64,000 nucleotides of DNA from Saccharina japonica (lineage: Eukaryota > Sar > Phaeophyceae > Laminariales > Laminariaceae): NCBI GenBank assembly GCA_008828725.1, contig MEHQ01002695.1:355164-419163 (forward strand), in the 5' to 3' direction. Below the pieces are notes generated by a model, which saw nothing but the letters and a program-made list of their open reading frames with translations, ran no database searches and was not told where the DNA came from. Of the stretch, positions 11,201 to 19,945 are shown in pieces. Positions within the stretch are counted from its first letter, which is position 1. The number at the start of each line of letters is the position of its first letter. A program made the translations under genes and the position numbers.

Positions 11201-14200
11201 ATCGTAGTCCGAGAAAGGCTTCCAAATAATATTTGTTTTACACCAACCTCGAGCATAGGCTATTAGGTACACCTGATACCTTCCAAGATTTTGTTGTAGC
11301 GCTCGCCGTTGAGGACGACTGCCTATCCCAACTGTCTTAAAGCGTTGGCATCTTCCCACAGCAAGTGAGCCTTCCGTTATTTTGCTCGTCGTCGTTTTCT
11401 TTTTCGTGGGTTGGCCTATGATATATATATATATATACCGTACAACAGCAGCGGTAGACGTCGTCCTGTCATTTCACCCCTTTCTTCAATCTGTTTTTTT
11501 CGCAATGCCGTAACTTTGTAATGCTCCCCACACATCGTTTCCTGCCTGCCTGCCTGCCTGCCTCTGCTTCCTGCCTTGCGGCTTGCCTTGCCTAGCTGCC
11601 TGCCTGCCTGCCTTGCTTCGTCGCTTCTTGCCTGCTTTGCGGCTTACGTTGCTATGCCGTGGGCCTTAGAGGTAGAAATGATTTAATTCACACTAACTTC
11701 CAAGTAATTCATTCATTAGTTTCGCCCACCCATATCTTATTGTATACCTGATATATATATTTTTATTATCCGTGGCAGGTCCAGGATTTGCTGAAGGGAG
11801 AGTCGGACGAGGACGGCAAGGGGGGCAGGGCGCTGGCGGTACAGGACATCAACGCCCCCGCCGAGTATGTGTGGGATCGCATCCTGGATTTCGGCACGTA
11901 CAGCAAGATGGTGGGGGGGGGCGTTTTTTTTTTTTTTTTGTTTCTCTCTGTTGAAAAAAGTTTGGTTCGACTGACTTTTTTAAGGTTCGATTGATATATA
12001 TGTATTGTTAATTTGGCGATTTTAGCTTCATGAGTCAGCCTGTTGGTTGCTGACTGCGGATTATTGACGGGTTTGCTCTGGTGGGCTATTGACTATTGAC
12101 GCAGGTGCCCAAGGTGACGGAGTGCAAGAACTACGAGGTCGAGAAGCTGAGAAATGTGAGCACCTCTGTCGTATAGGCAGGCTGTGGGGACCGCGCCGCA
12201 GTTGTGTTGTCGGCGATGCTGGCCGAAGGACTCCATGCTGGCAGCGAGAAGGCTGTCGTTTTTCACTTTGATGGCAGCGAGAAGGCTGTCGTTTTTCACC
12301 TATATGTCTCTACCCGCGCGGCGCCACATTTTGGGTAGTGTACCAGGGTGTCTATTCAAGCGTTTCTCTTAAGGTTTGGGGTCTGGGTTACCACTAAGCA
12401 AAGCTACTACGCACCAAGTACCAGGTAGGTTTTAACTTTGGACTTGGTGCAAACTGCACCTACGGTTGTGGGGACAGTATTGCTTGGGATTCAAGTTGAA
12501 TACTTCTAGCAACACGCAGAAAAAACGGTTTCGTAGCAGTAAACACTCCTGGTACGTACGTAGGGCTGAGAATTGGCTGGACTTGATGGCTATGGTTGGA
12601 TAAGTTGGATTATAGTTGGATTAGTTGGGTGGCGACTGAGGCCAGCTAACCGATTTAGCCTTTATTGACAAAAAAAAAACACAATCCGAGCCACAAACGT
12701 GCCAGTCCGATGTGTATACACAAAAGAGATACAACCCCGCAAAATAACCGCAAACAACTGGTAACTGCGCTATCAATATCATACCTATGCAGGCGAACTA
12801 GAGAGCATAGTCGGGGACGTGTTGTCAGCCCCCTCGCAGCCCTGGTTGGCAGGCATCCATTGCACGAGACCTTATCGTTTACACCACGGGTAGTATGTAG
12901 AGCAAACCCCGATACCGGGTGTAGGCTTATTTCCAGTCCTCGAGGGGGGGCGATTCGTTTTTTCAACCTGCTTGAAACCGATTTGCCTTTTTTTTTTGTG
13001 GAAAGTTGGTGGATGTAGCATCTTTTGCTGTAGTATATAAATATGTGCCACGAGACCGAACTTTGAAGGATCGAGCACGGGCACGTCACTGCCTTTTGCC
13101 ATACGTTTTGTAGCTTGGTGTCAAGTTTTTGTTGGGGTTGTTCGCGATAGGTGCAATCGTGCATCGCTTGAGTGGGCAGTGAGGAAACATCGCTGAATTG
13201 GACATGTGCTGCCCTATATGCTCTGTTTTCGTGTTTCCGTGTTTTTCTCCCTCCGGTGACGACTGACGTTGCTTTCGTTTTCTTGCCACAATACACGCCG
13301 AATCGATCATACCTATGTATGGTCTACCTGGTTATAGTACGTGGAGATTTATTTGTTGTCGTACATTGTTTTTTGCTTCGGCAGCTGCTGGTGGTTTTGC
13401 TACAGTTGCTCGTGTTTTTTTCGCTTTAGTGGTTTTGTGCTCGTGTTACAGCATTTTGTCTCTGCTTTAGTAATACTCGTAGTTAGTAGTTGATTACTTG
13501 CGTGGCTGGCTCTGCTATGTTCAAAGTCTGGCGGTTGTGAACGGTTCGAGGCTCCTCTATTTGTTTATTGTTGTTGTTTTTTTTTTTTTCGCCTCCATCG
13601 ACTCTCGCTGCTTGCGTCGTTCTCCAGGGCACGGAAATCATCAAGACGAACCTGAAGCTCAACGTCTTCGGCGTGAAACTCGACAACTTCTTCCACCACA
13701 GCTACTTCCCCTCCTTGAGCTCCATGACGTGGACTCTGGACTACACCAAGCAAAGCACCCTCGGTACGCCACTCGTCGCACCTGCTGCTGCTGTGCTGCT
13801 TACAAAGAAAGGGCAGTCTGCCTGCTTGTCTGCCTGTCTGCCCGGTGTTTCCGCCGCTTCGATGGCGTGGTTCTGTTGCTGGAGCTGCCATGGTCAGGAA
13901 TTCGCGGAATACGAAATGTGCATTTTTGGCCCGATATTTGCACCTTCTGTAGGGGAAGAATGGAGTATTGTTTAACACCGAGCGCGTGGTGATCTGATGG
14001 TTGGGATATACTTACATTGACGTTTTCACTGCTCGGGGGGGGGCGTTGAGAGGGAGACCGGCCAGCTTGTCGCTTGCTCTTGGCTTACACCCCCCAGATT
14101 TTGCAAACACACACACGGGGTGGGCGGTTGAGCTAATTTGTTTCTGTCTGCGCGAGCGGCAGGAGGCAGCGCAAGGGGGCAGACATCAACCCGGTGTTGC

Positions 14201-16000
14201 TGGTGTCTATTCGTAGCGCGTAGACACACACGCATGGGCGATTGCGGAGAGAGGGACAGTCGCATTTGTTTCTCGAGGTGGCTACCGTTGTTGTTGTTGA
14301 CCTTGTTGTTTTTTATTTTGTTGGTGTTGGTGTTGACGTTGTTGTTTTTTTCATTTTCAATTCGTTGGTGTTGGTGTTGTTGTTGGTGTTGTTTGTTGTT
14401 TGTTGAGGTTGAAGCAAGCACCCTCGCCGGTGGCAGTTCAGCTGCTCGGAGAGAGGGGCCCTCTCATTTGTTTCCCGCGATGTCTACCGTTGTTGTTGAT
14501 ATCGTTGTTTGTTTGTTGGTGTTGTTGTTGGTGTTGTTGTTTTTGTTGTTTGTTGTTTGTTGTTTGTTAATGTTGAAGCAAGTACCCTCGCTGGTGGCAG
14601 TACAGCTGCGGTCCCTACGTAGTGCGAGACATGCGCCGACGGGCGCGGTTGCTGCCCACAGCGGCAGAACGTATCACGATTGTTGTCGCTGTTCTTGTTG
14701 TTGCTGTTGTTGCTGTTGTTGTAATCGAGTTACCGATCGATTGTGGACGCCGCAGGGCTGCTGCCGATGTACCCAACAACTGTCGCTCGATTTATTTACA
14801 ACTTCCGACGGAGGATAGCACGGTTCGAAGGGATTCGGTGTTCCCCGAGGTGTACTCCATAATAGCGTGGCCGAGTGTGAATGCATACTTGTTTTTGTAA
14901 TAACGCCTCATTTATTTCATGTTTCACTCGCTCGCTTTCACTCGACACAGACGACTCGGTCGGCTTCTGGCACGTGGCTCCTCGCCCTGGCAAGGAAAAG
15001 CAGGATGACTGGTCTCGCGTGTACTACTCGGTGCAGGTTCGCATCCCGAGCTGGGTCCCGGGCATCGTCATCGGGTACCTGAACAAAAAGGCCATCCGCG
15101 AGGTGACGATTATCTTGATTTAGGGTGTAGACGTGCCTGGAGTTTTCTAGTGCGTGCGCACACGTGCGGCGCTTGAGGGGAGGGGGGGCTTTTCTACCAT
15201 GCGGTTGTGTGTGCGCTAATTTTTGTGTTTGTGTACGGTTGGAATTACGTCACCTGTTGAATAGAGACATTATTCCAGTTATTCTAGGGCTGGCTGGATG
15301 GTCTTTTTATGTTGACTTTTTTGTTTCCAGCTTGGTTTTATTTTTCGTCACACGCAAATGCAAGGGAACCTCATAGCAGGGTAGTTGTCGTAACTACGGT
15401 ACTTGCTGTACTGACGTAGTTGCTGCCGATAAATGCAGAGTGTCAGGCAGGAATGCACGAAGTGTTTGCTCGAAGTCTACAGTGGATGTTCATCGTCGTT
15501 GCGCGTCTATTTGGAAGTAGAGCGTGTTTTAACCCTGACCTCGTACTCCTACAACTGTCGGGGCGATTATTAAAAGCAGTATACTTCGGCGCGCTCGTAC
15601 TGTCGGCAAAAAATGCTCGAAATAATCGCTGTACGTCGTACATATGTGTAAATAGCCATACGTATAATTTTAAAAGTTCATCATCGTCATTTTTCATCCA
15701 CAGGTACTGTTACAACGTAGGTTTGAGCATTTTTACATGCCGACCTAATGGCTACTCCCACACCGACCTTTCATCGTGTCACAGGCAACGACGTGGGTGA
15801 AGAGAGAGAGCGAGCAGCAGTACAAGGTGGACTTGGCGAAGGGAAGGACACTCGGCGGCGCCAAGAAGGGTCCGGCCGGCTGGGGGGGCGGGTTCGGAGC
15901 GCTAGCGTCGAACGCGTCGGGGAATAAGGCGACCGGCTCGTGGATGCCCAAGTGGATGCAGACCGAGCCTGAGCCCGAGCCGGAGCCGGAGATCGTGGAG
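8235..16000 (+). CDS. SRPBCC (START/polyketide cyclase/COQ10-like) protein with signal anchor, seven exons, last exon unresolved
   Basis: Exons: 8235-8408, 9549-9620, 11779-11910, 12105-12155, 13628-13763, 14951-15102, 15785-16000. Borders are GT-AG and phases join to give 311 codons. The N terminus has basic residues (RRQR) then a hydrophobic stretch (about 18-43) ending near HGVAAG, a signal peptide or anchor. The SRPBCC fold starts at about residue 98: INAPAEYVWDRILDF, then TYSKMVPKVTECKNYE, a set of beta strands, and the closing helix with WVKRESEQQY. Such domains bind lipids, quinones or sterols in a helix-grip cavity; the ligand here is unknown. The C-terminal tail is Gly/Ala-rich then acidic (TEPEPEPEPEIVE). 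Exon 7 ends GAG|GTGAGT, a strong donor. Read-through would stop at 16150 inside a family-A repeat, so a further exon is likely, possibly beyond the LTR element (one weak candidate is at 21087). Confidence 0.87.
9051..9221 (+). mobile_element. MITE family D, copy 1
   Basis: Terminal inverted repeats: ACAGGACACCTA at the left and a matching TTAGGTGTTGTTCTGT at the right, with AATAAGAAA next to each. The interior matches the inverted copy at 63585-63767. It lies in intron 1 of the SRPBCC gene. No ORF. Confidence 0.75.
9636..9760 (+). repeat. Family-A fragment A4 (tail end only)
   Basis: Starts just after exon 2 of the SRPBCC gene and ends ATGAAGTACACCCCCCC. Only the last roughly 120 bp of family A is present, as in a 5'-truncated retroposon. 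Confidence 0.8.
10121..10190 (-). repeat. Family-B dispersed repeat, copy 1
   Basis: Core of about 55 bp (GCTTGCAAATATGATTTTCG, then AAATCCTCGA, then ACAGCTG and an A/T run). Related copies: 44000-44055, 49762-49814, 60701-60745, and a copy at 46919 that is interrupted by a foldback element. Confidence 0.6.
10518..11095 (+). mobile_element. Inverted-repeat element with ACCCGGGTGATAA termini
   Basis: The left end ACCCGGGTGATAAGATAACA and the right end at 11071-11095 are inverted repeats of 25 bp with one mismatch. No clear target duplication. The interior carries a decayed LINE 3' fragment. It lies in intron 2 of the SRPBCC gene. Confidence 0.65.
10550..10880 (+). pseudogene. Decayed 3' end of a LINE, related to the copy at 26.4-28.4 kb
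   Basis: Matches 28085-28440 almost base for base in places (ATAGATGGTGGCCACAGGCG, then GGAAACAGCGTAATGAG, GGATGCGTGGTCAATGG and the CAACAAATGAGCACGCCCC tail). Frameshifts and small deletions break the reading frame. It is a 5'-truncated dead copy. Confidence 0.88.
11541..11612. repeat. Imperfect (CCTG)n / GCCTTGCCTGC run
   Basis: Low-complexity TGCC repeats in intron 2 of the SRPBCC gene. Confidence 0.8.
14250..14615. repeat. Tandem duplication of a GTT-rich intron segment
   Basis: Two diverged copies of about 180-195 bp. Each holds CATTTGTTTC, TACCGTTGTTGTT, a long GTT/GTTT run, and then GTTGAAGCAAG, ACCCTCGC and GGTGGCAGT. It lies in intron 5 of the SRPBCC gene. Confidence 0.75.
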
Positions 16001-16106
16001 GTGAGTAGCGAGGAGTACTGTAGAGAACACCCAGGGCAAGACGGAAATATTAGGAAACGACCCCCCGCGTCCGCTTGCCGCGTCGCGCTTGATGCAAGAA
16101 ATGCCT

Positions 16107-16210
16107 GTCTGGTCGGTGATAACCGGACGTGCTCCATCCCGGCATTGTAGGGATGCGAGGATGTATGGCCATACGATTACGGCCATGCATGATATGAGTA
16201 CCCCCCCCCC
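16107..16210 (+). repeat. Family-A fragment A5 (tail end only)
   Basis: Tail end ATGAGTACCCCCCCCCC, directly after SRPBCC exon 7 and just before the LTR retrotransposon. Its TAG at 16148 would end a read-through product of exon 7. Confidence 0.8.
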
Positions 16211-16241
16211 AGGTCATATCAGAAAACCTATCAGTGGGGTG

Positions 16242-16620
16242 TGTTGAAGTGACCCCTGGAGGGGTACTCTGGGTCGGGGAAGGAAAGAGAAGCTCCACGT
16301 GATGTATATATATTACCGTCGTAGACACAGGAAAGGGGGAGAAACAAAGAGAAACATAAAGAAACATGAAGTGGGCGATGGGAATCGCCCAAACCGTCAA
16401 TTGCTCCACAGAGAAACACGCATATTTCCTCTGTGGAACTCCCAAATACCAAAGGAAAGGGGGAGAAACAAAGAGAAACATAAAGAAACATGAAGTGGGC
16501 GATGGGAATCGCCCAAACCGTCAATTGCTCCACAGAGAAACACGCATATTTCCTCTGTGGAACTCCCAAATACCAAGTTACATAAATATCCCTGCGCCAA
16601 GTACGTTAGCACTCTGAACA
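16242..16620 (-). repeat. LTR, left copy, with internal 124-bp tandem duplication
   Basis: 379 bp. The segment starting GGAAAGGGGGAGAAACAAAG at 16330 is repeated at 16454. The excess length equals exactly one 124-bp unit over the right LTR. Confidence 0.9.
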
Positions 16621-16799
16621 GCCTCCCTGCTTTCTACTTGGTGAATGGGATGACACATAATACCTCAGGATACCATGGTGGTACGTCAAGATCACCAAAA
16701 AACAAAAAAATCATACGTACTCAATGGAAAACCAAAAACTACCCAGCCTTCCCTTCGTCGAGGTCATCAGCTTGGATAAAAATGGTATTCAACACCGGA

Positions 16800-17000
16800 T
16801 AAATGTCCGAAAATCAGAACCTCAACCCTCCAACATTTCTCGGAAAAATCACTCTCAGAAAAATAAACTCTCAGAAATAAATCAACTCTCAGAAAAATCA
16901 ACTCTCAGAAATTAATCAACTCTCGAAAAAATCCGAAATAAATCAGCGCTCAGAAAAATCGACTCTCAGAAATAAATCAACTCTCAGAAAAACAAAACAA
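16800..17000. repeat. Degenerate ACTCTCAGAAAAATCA repeats
   Basis: A run of short, imperfect (CTCAGAAATAAATCAA)-type units inside the LTR element. Confidence 0.75.
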
Positions 17001-17259
17001 AAATTAGTCCTGCCGACTACGCCATGAACGTAAAAGCCAAAATAGCCTCCCTGCGTCCAAAAACACTCCGTTCGTTCAAATTGCAGACACTCAAAGTTCA
17101 CAACGTCCAAACCACTTTGAAATCACTCATCATATTTTATAGATTCCGAAAACTAAAAGCTAAATAGCCGTTGCCTCTGTACGGGGAACAAACACACGAA
17201 ATCCAATCAACCGGCATCGTCAAGAAATCAGCATTCCTGTCACCGAACAAACGGGCCAG

Positions 17260-17545
17260 TCTTCAGATCACGTACTTACACGTACGTACGTATTTTGTCG
17301 ACCTGCATGAATGTCCGTATACAACATCTTTCAACTCCGCAGATCACGTACGTATTCGGTCGACCTCCATGAACATCTTTCAATTCCGCAGATCACGTAT
17401 GTACGTATTCGGTCGACCTGCATGAATCTTGGTGTGCGCACAACATCTTTTAATTCCGCAGATCACGTACGTTTTCGGTCGACCTGCATGAATGTTCGTA
17501 TACAACAGGTTTTAATTCCTCAGAGACCACGTACGTATGATATTC
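17260..17545. repeat. Tandem repeats of about 60 bp with GTCGACC and ACGTACGTAT
   Basis: Four to five imperfect units, each with CCGCAGATCACGTACGTAT, TCGGTCGACCTGCATGAAT and a following ACAACATCTTT. Confidence 0.8.
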
Positions 17546-17697
17546 TGTGTCATCTTTCGACCCATCAATAATAAAATAACTCTCAGAGAGAACTATTAAT
17601 AACTCTCAATGAAAAGCCGGGCACTGGTATAAATAAGCATCATATATACCCAAGCCTCCCTACCATGGCCCACGTAATCAGGACGGGGTGTACTCAT

Positions 17698-18071
17698 ATC
17701 GTGCACGGACGTAGTCGTATGACCATAGACCCTCGCACCCCTACTCGTACAATGCCGGGACGGAGCACGTTGGGTTTTCACCAACAGGCAGACATTGCTT
17801 GCACCAAGCGCGAAGCGCCGTGAGGTATTGGGCGAGTCGAATGGAGGGTGAGCTACATCGCTGCATCCTGCTAAGAACCGCATCTGAGGCGGACTTGCAT
17901 ATGGACGACAGCCTCCAATGAATGGATTTAATTTCTGGTGTGGCCACTTCCAGAGACAGCAATGGGTATACTACGTATCTGCCTCTTGGGTGCCTTACCA
18001 TATACACACTATGTGATACGATAATTCCCCTTGTGCGGAGTTGAGGTTCTCAACCCCGCACAAATGATCTA
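17698..18071 (-). repeat. Family-A SINE-like repeat, copy A2, nested in the LTR element
   Basis: Near full-length copy. On the minus strand it ends ATGAGTACACCCC. The far-end hairpin (TTGTGCGG, then TTGAGG / CTCAAC, then CCGCACAA) is intact. Confidence 0.85.
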
Positions 18072-18079
18072 ACAAGACT

Positions 18080-18255
18080 GCACAGATGCTTCAAGTATGC
18101 TCGATACTTCGAGTATACTCGGAGTATCGAGTATTTTTCGTGCTCAGAGTACTGAGAGTATTAGAGTCCTGGTGGCCTAAATACTCGGAGTACTTGGAGT
18201 ATGAGCAGGACTGATACTCGAGTACAAGCAGTACTCAAGGNGGGGGGGGGGGGAG
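18080..18255. repeat. GAGTACTCGAGTAT-rich stretch followed by a G run with an ambiguous base
   Basis: Imperfect palindromes built from ACTCGAGTAT and CTCGGAGTA repeat for 150 bp. Base 18241 is N and precedes a G homopolymer, so length there is uncertain. Confidence 0.7.
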
Positions 18256-18328
18256 GAGAGGGGCAAAACACAGCCGGCAGTCTGCAAAAATAACTTCGTA
18301 TCGCTGGGAAACAATTTTATCGATATTG

Positions 18329-19594
18329 CTATCGCCGCCTCATAAAATTACTTGTACTATACGAGTACTGCCAAACAAAGTGCATCGATACTGCTGTGAT
18401 GCTATCATATAATAAAAATACGTGAACGAAGAAAACCCAATAATCCAACAAAAATAAGAACCTGTTGTTCTTCATGAAGCTTCCAGCTTCCAGCTTCCAG
18501 CTCTCGATCGCTTTGTGCCTCGCCCGGGCGGGCTTTGCCCTGGTCCTCCGGTAGAGCAGCCTCCGCACCGAACCCCGGCCAGCCACACGCGGCCCGCCCC
18601 CGTTGCCATTCTCCCCTCTTGCTCTCCTCCCCCCCTTGGCCGTCCTCGGCTCCTGACGGTCAAGCAGGTGTACCTGCTCAGGCGCACCCTTTGGTGCGTT
18701 CTTTCTCGCGCGCGGGGAAGTCCCTCCCGCGTGAGCGATGGTTGGGGGGCTTGGGGGAGCACTCTGCTCTGCCTCACCGACCTCCTCTCTCTTTGTTTCT
18801 GGTTGCAGCAGTGCCTCCTGCCCTTGCGCGAGTATAGCCACCTCAGTCTCAATCTTCTGCCTCTGCTTCTGCTGTGACTGCTGCGGCTGCTGGTGGTACT
18901 GCTGCTGCTGGTAGTGCTGCTGTTGGTAGTGCTGCGGTTGGTACTGCTGCTGCTGATATAGCTGCGGTTGATAGTGTTGCTGCTGGTACTGCTGCTGCTG
19001 CTGGTCTTGTTGGTGTAGACACTCCTGGTAATGATGCTGCTGCTTCTGTTGCTGCCATCTAACCTCCTGTTGCCGCTGCATCCACTTCTCCTCCTCCTGC
19101 CTATCCTCTCGTTCCATTTGCATCCTCATCTCCATTATTCTCATCTCCAGCTCCCTCGCCGTTACCTCCATCTCCCTCATTTTTTGTCTCAAGCTTGCGA
19201 TTTCCTCATCGCCGCCTGTTGCTCCCGTACCCTCTGGCCGCGGAGACTGGTTGCCTTGGTGGCCTCGTGCTCCCTCTGGAGGCTTGTTGCCCTGAAGGCC
19301 TCGTGCTCCCTCTGGAGACTTTGTTCGCGCTCCTGCGCTATGAGCTGTTCCCGCGGCCTCTGCCGCGGCGATGCTCGCCGCCTCTGCGGCTGCCGTAGCT
19401 TCTTCAGCTACCTGACTTCGTGCTCCCTCTGGAGGCTTTGTTCGCGCTCCTGCGCTATGAGCTATTCCCGCGGTCTCTCTCGTGGTGATGCTCGCCGCCT
19501 CTGCGGCTGCCGTAGCTTCTTCAGCTCGCCTGGCCCAGCTGACCTCATCGTCGACAAGGCCGCTGTTCGGTGAGAGTCCCTCTGCACTTTCCAT
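18329..19594 (-). CDS. Gag-like Gln-rich protein of the LTR element
   Basis: A 421-residue ORF starting 92 bp inside the 5' LTR (minus strand), where gag would be. Layout: an Ala/Glu-rich N terminus with a tandem repeat (EEATAAAEAAS, about 21-31 and 65-75), Pro/Gly-rich repeats (PPEGAR), a Met/Glu/Arg-rich helix likely to form a coiled coil (about 132-175), a long Gln/Tyr/His tract (about 185-245), a basic stretch, and a hydrophobic end. No CCHC zinc knuckle, protease or reverse transcriptase motif is visible. The gag assignment rests on position in the element, not on homology. The last 55 residues may be read-through. Confidence 0.55.
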   Translation of the reverse strand: MESAEGLSPNSGLVDDEVSWARRAEEATAAAEAASITTRETAGIAHSAGARTKPPEGARSQVAEEATAAAEAASIAAAEAAGTAHSAGARTKSPEGARGLQGNKPPEGARGHQGNQSPRPEGTGATGGDEEIASLRQKMREMEVTARELEMRIMEMRMQMEREDRQEEEKWMQRQQEVRWQQQKQQHHYQECLHQQDQQQQQYQQQHYQPQLYQQQQYQPQHYQQQHYQQQQYHQQPQQSQQKQRQKIETEVAILAQGQEALLQPETKREEVGEAEQSAPPSPPTIAHAGGTSPRARKNAPKGAPEQVHLLDRQEPRTAKGGRRARGENGNGGGPRVAGRGSVRRLLYRRTRAKPARARHKAIESWKLEAGSFMKNNRFLFLLDYWVFFVHVFLLYDSITAVSMHFVWQYSYSTSNFMRRR

Positions 19595-19685
19595 CCGTAA
19601 TACAAAACGATCAGCTCGTCCTCGAGCGAGCTCTCCCGACTGATACCCAACCAGCGAGCCGTGCCAATTGAAACAGACGCTAGCG

Positions 19686-19940
19686 TGTTCAAGTGACCCC
19701 TGGAGGGGTACTCTGGGTCGGGGAAGAAAAGAGAAGCTCCACGTGGTGTATATATATTACCGTCGTAGACACAGGAAAGGGGGAGAGACAAAGATAAACA
19801 TAAAGAAACATGAAGTGGGCGATGGGAATCGCCCAAACCGTCAATTGCTCCACAGAGAAACACGCATATTTCCTCTGTGAAACTCCCAAATACCAAGTTA
19901 CATAAATATCCCTGCGCCAAGTACGTTAGCACTCTGAACA
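19686..19940 (-). repeat. LTR, right copy (255 bp)
   Basis: Starts TGTTCAAGTG and ends CTCTGAACA. Apart from the missing 124-bp duplicate it differs from the left LTR at only a few bases, so the insertion is fairly recent. Confidence 0.9.
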
Positions 19941-19945
19941 GGGTG

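Larger units (their letters stand above)
16242..19940 (-). mobile_element. Complete non-autonomous LTR retrotransposon with 5-bp TSD
   Basis: Direct repeats at 16242-16620 and 19686-19940 begin TGTT and end AACA. GGGTG flanks both sides (16237-16241 and 19941-19945), a 5-bp target-site duplication. On the minus strand a purine tract (AAAGCAGGGAGG) precedes the 3' LTR, and a GGGTATCAGTC stretch near the 5' LTR may be the primer site, though it is not immediately adjacent. The interior has one gag-like ORF and no reverse transcriptase, so it must be moved by another element. A family-A copy sits inside it. Confidence 0.88.

Noticed and set aside
13565..13978. 137-codon minus-strand ORF
   Set aside because: Antisense to SRPBCC exon 5, whose phase and family fit are clear.
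14138..14818. 226-codon plus-strand ORF rich in Leu, Val, Cys and Phe
   Set aside because: Produced by the GTT-rich tandem repeat in an intron.
19031..19573. 180-codon plus-strand ORF
   Set aside because: Antisense to the gag-like ORF; its composition mirrors the Gln-rich coding strand.
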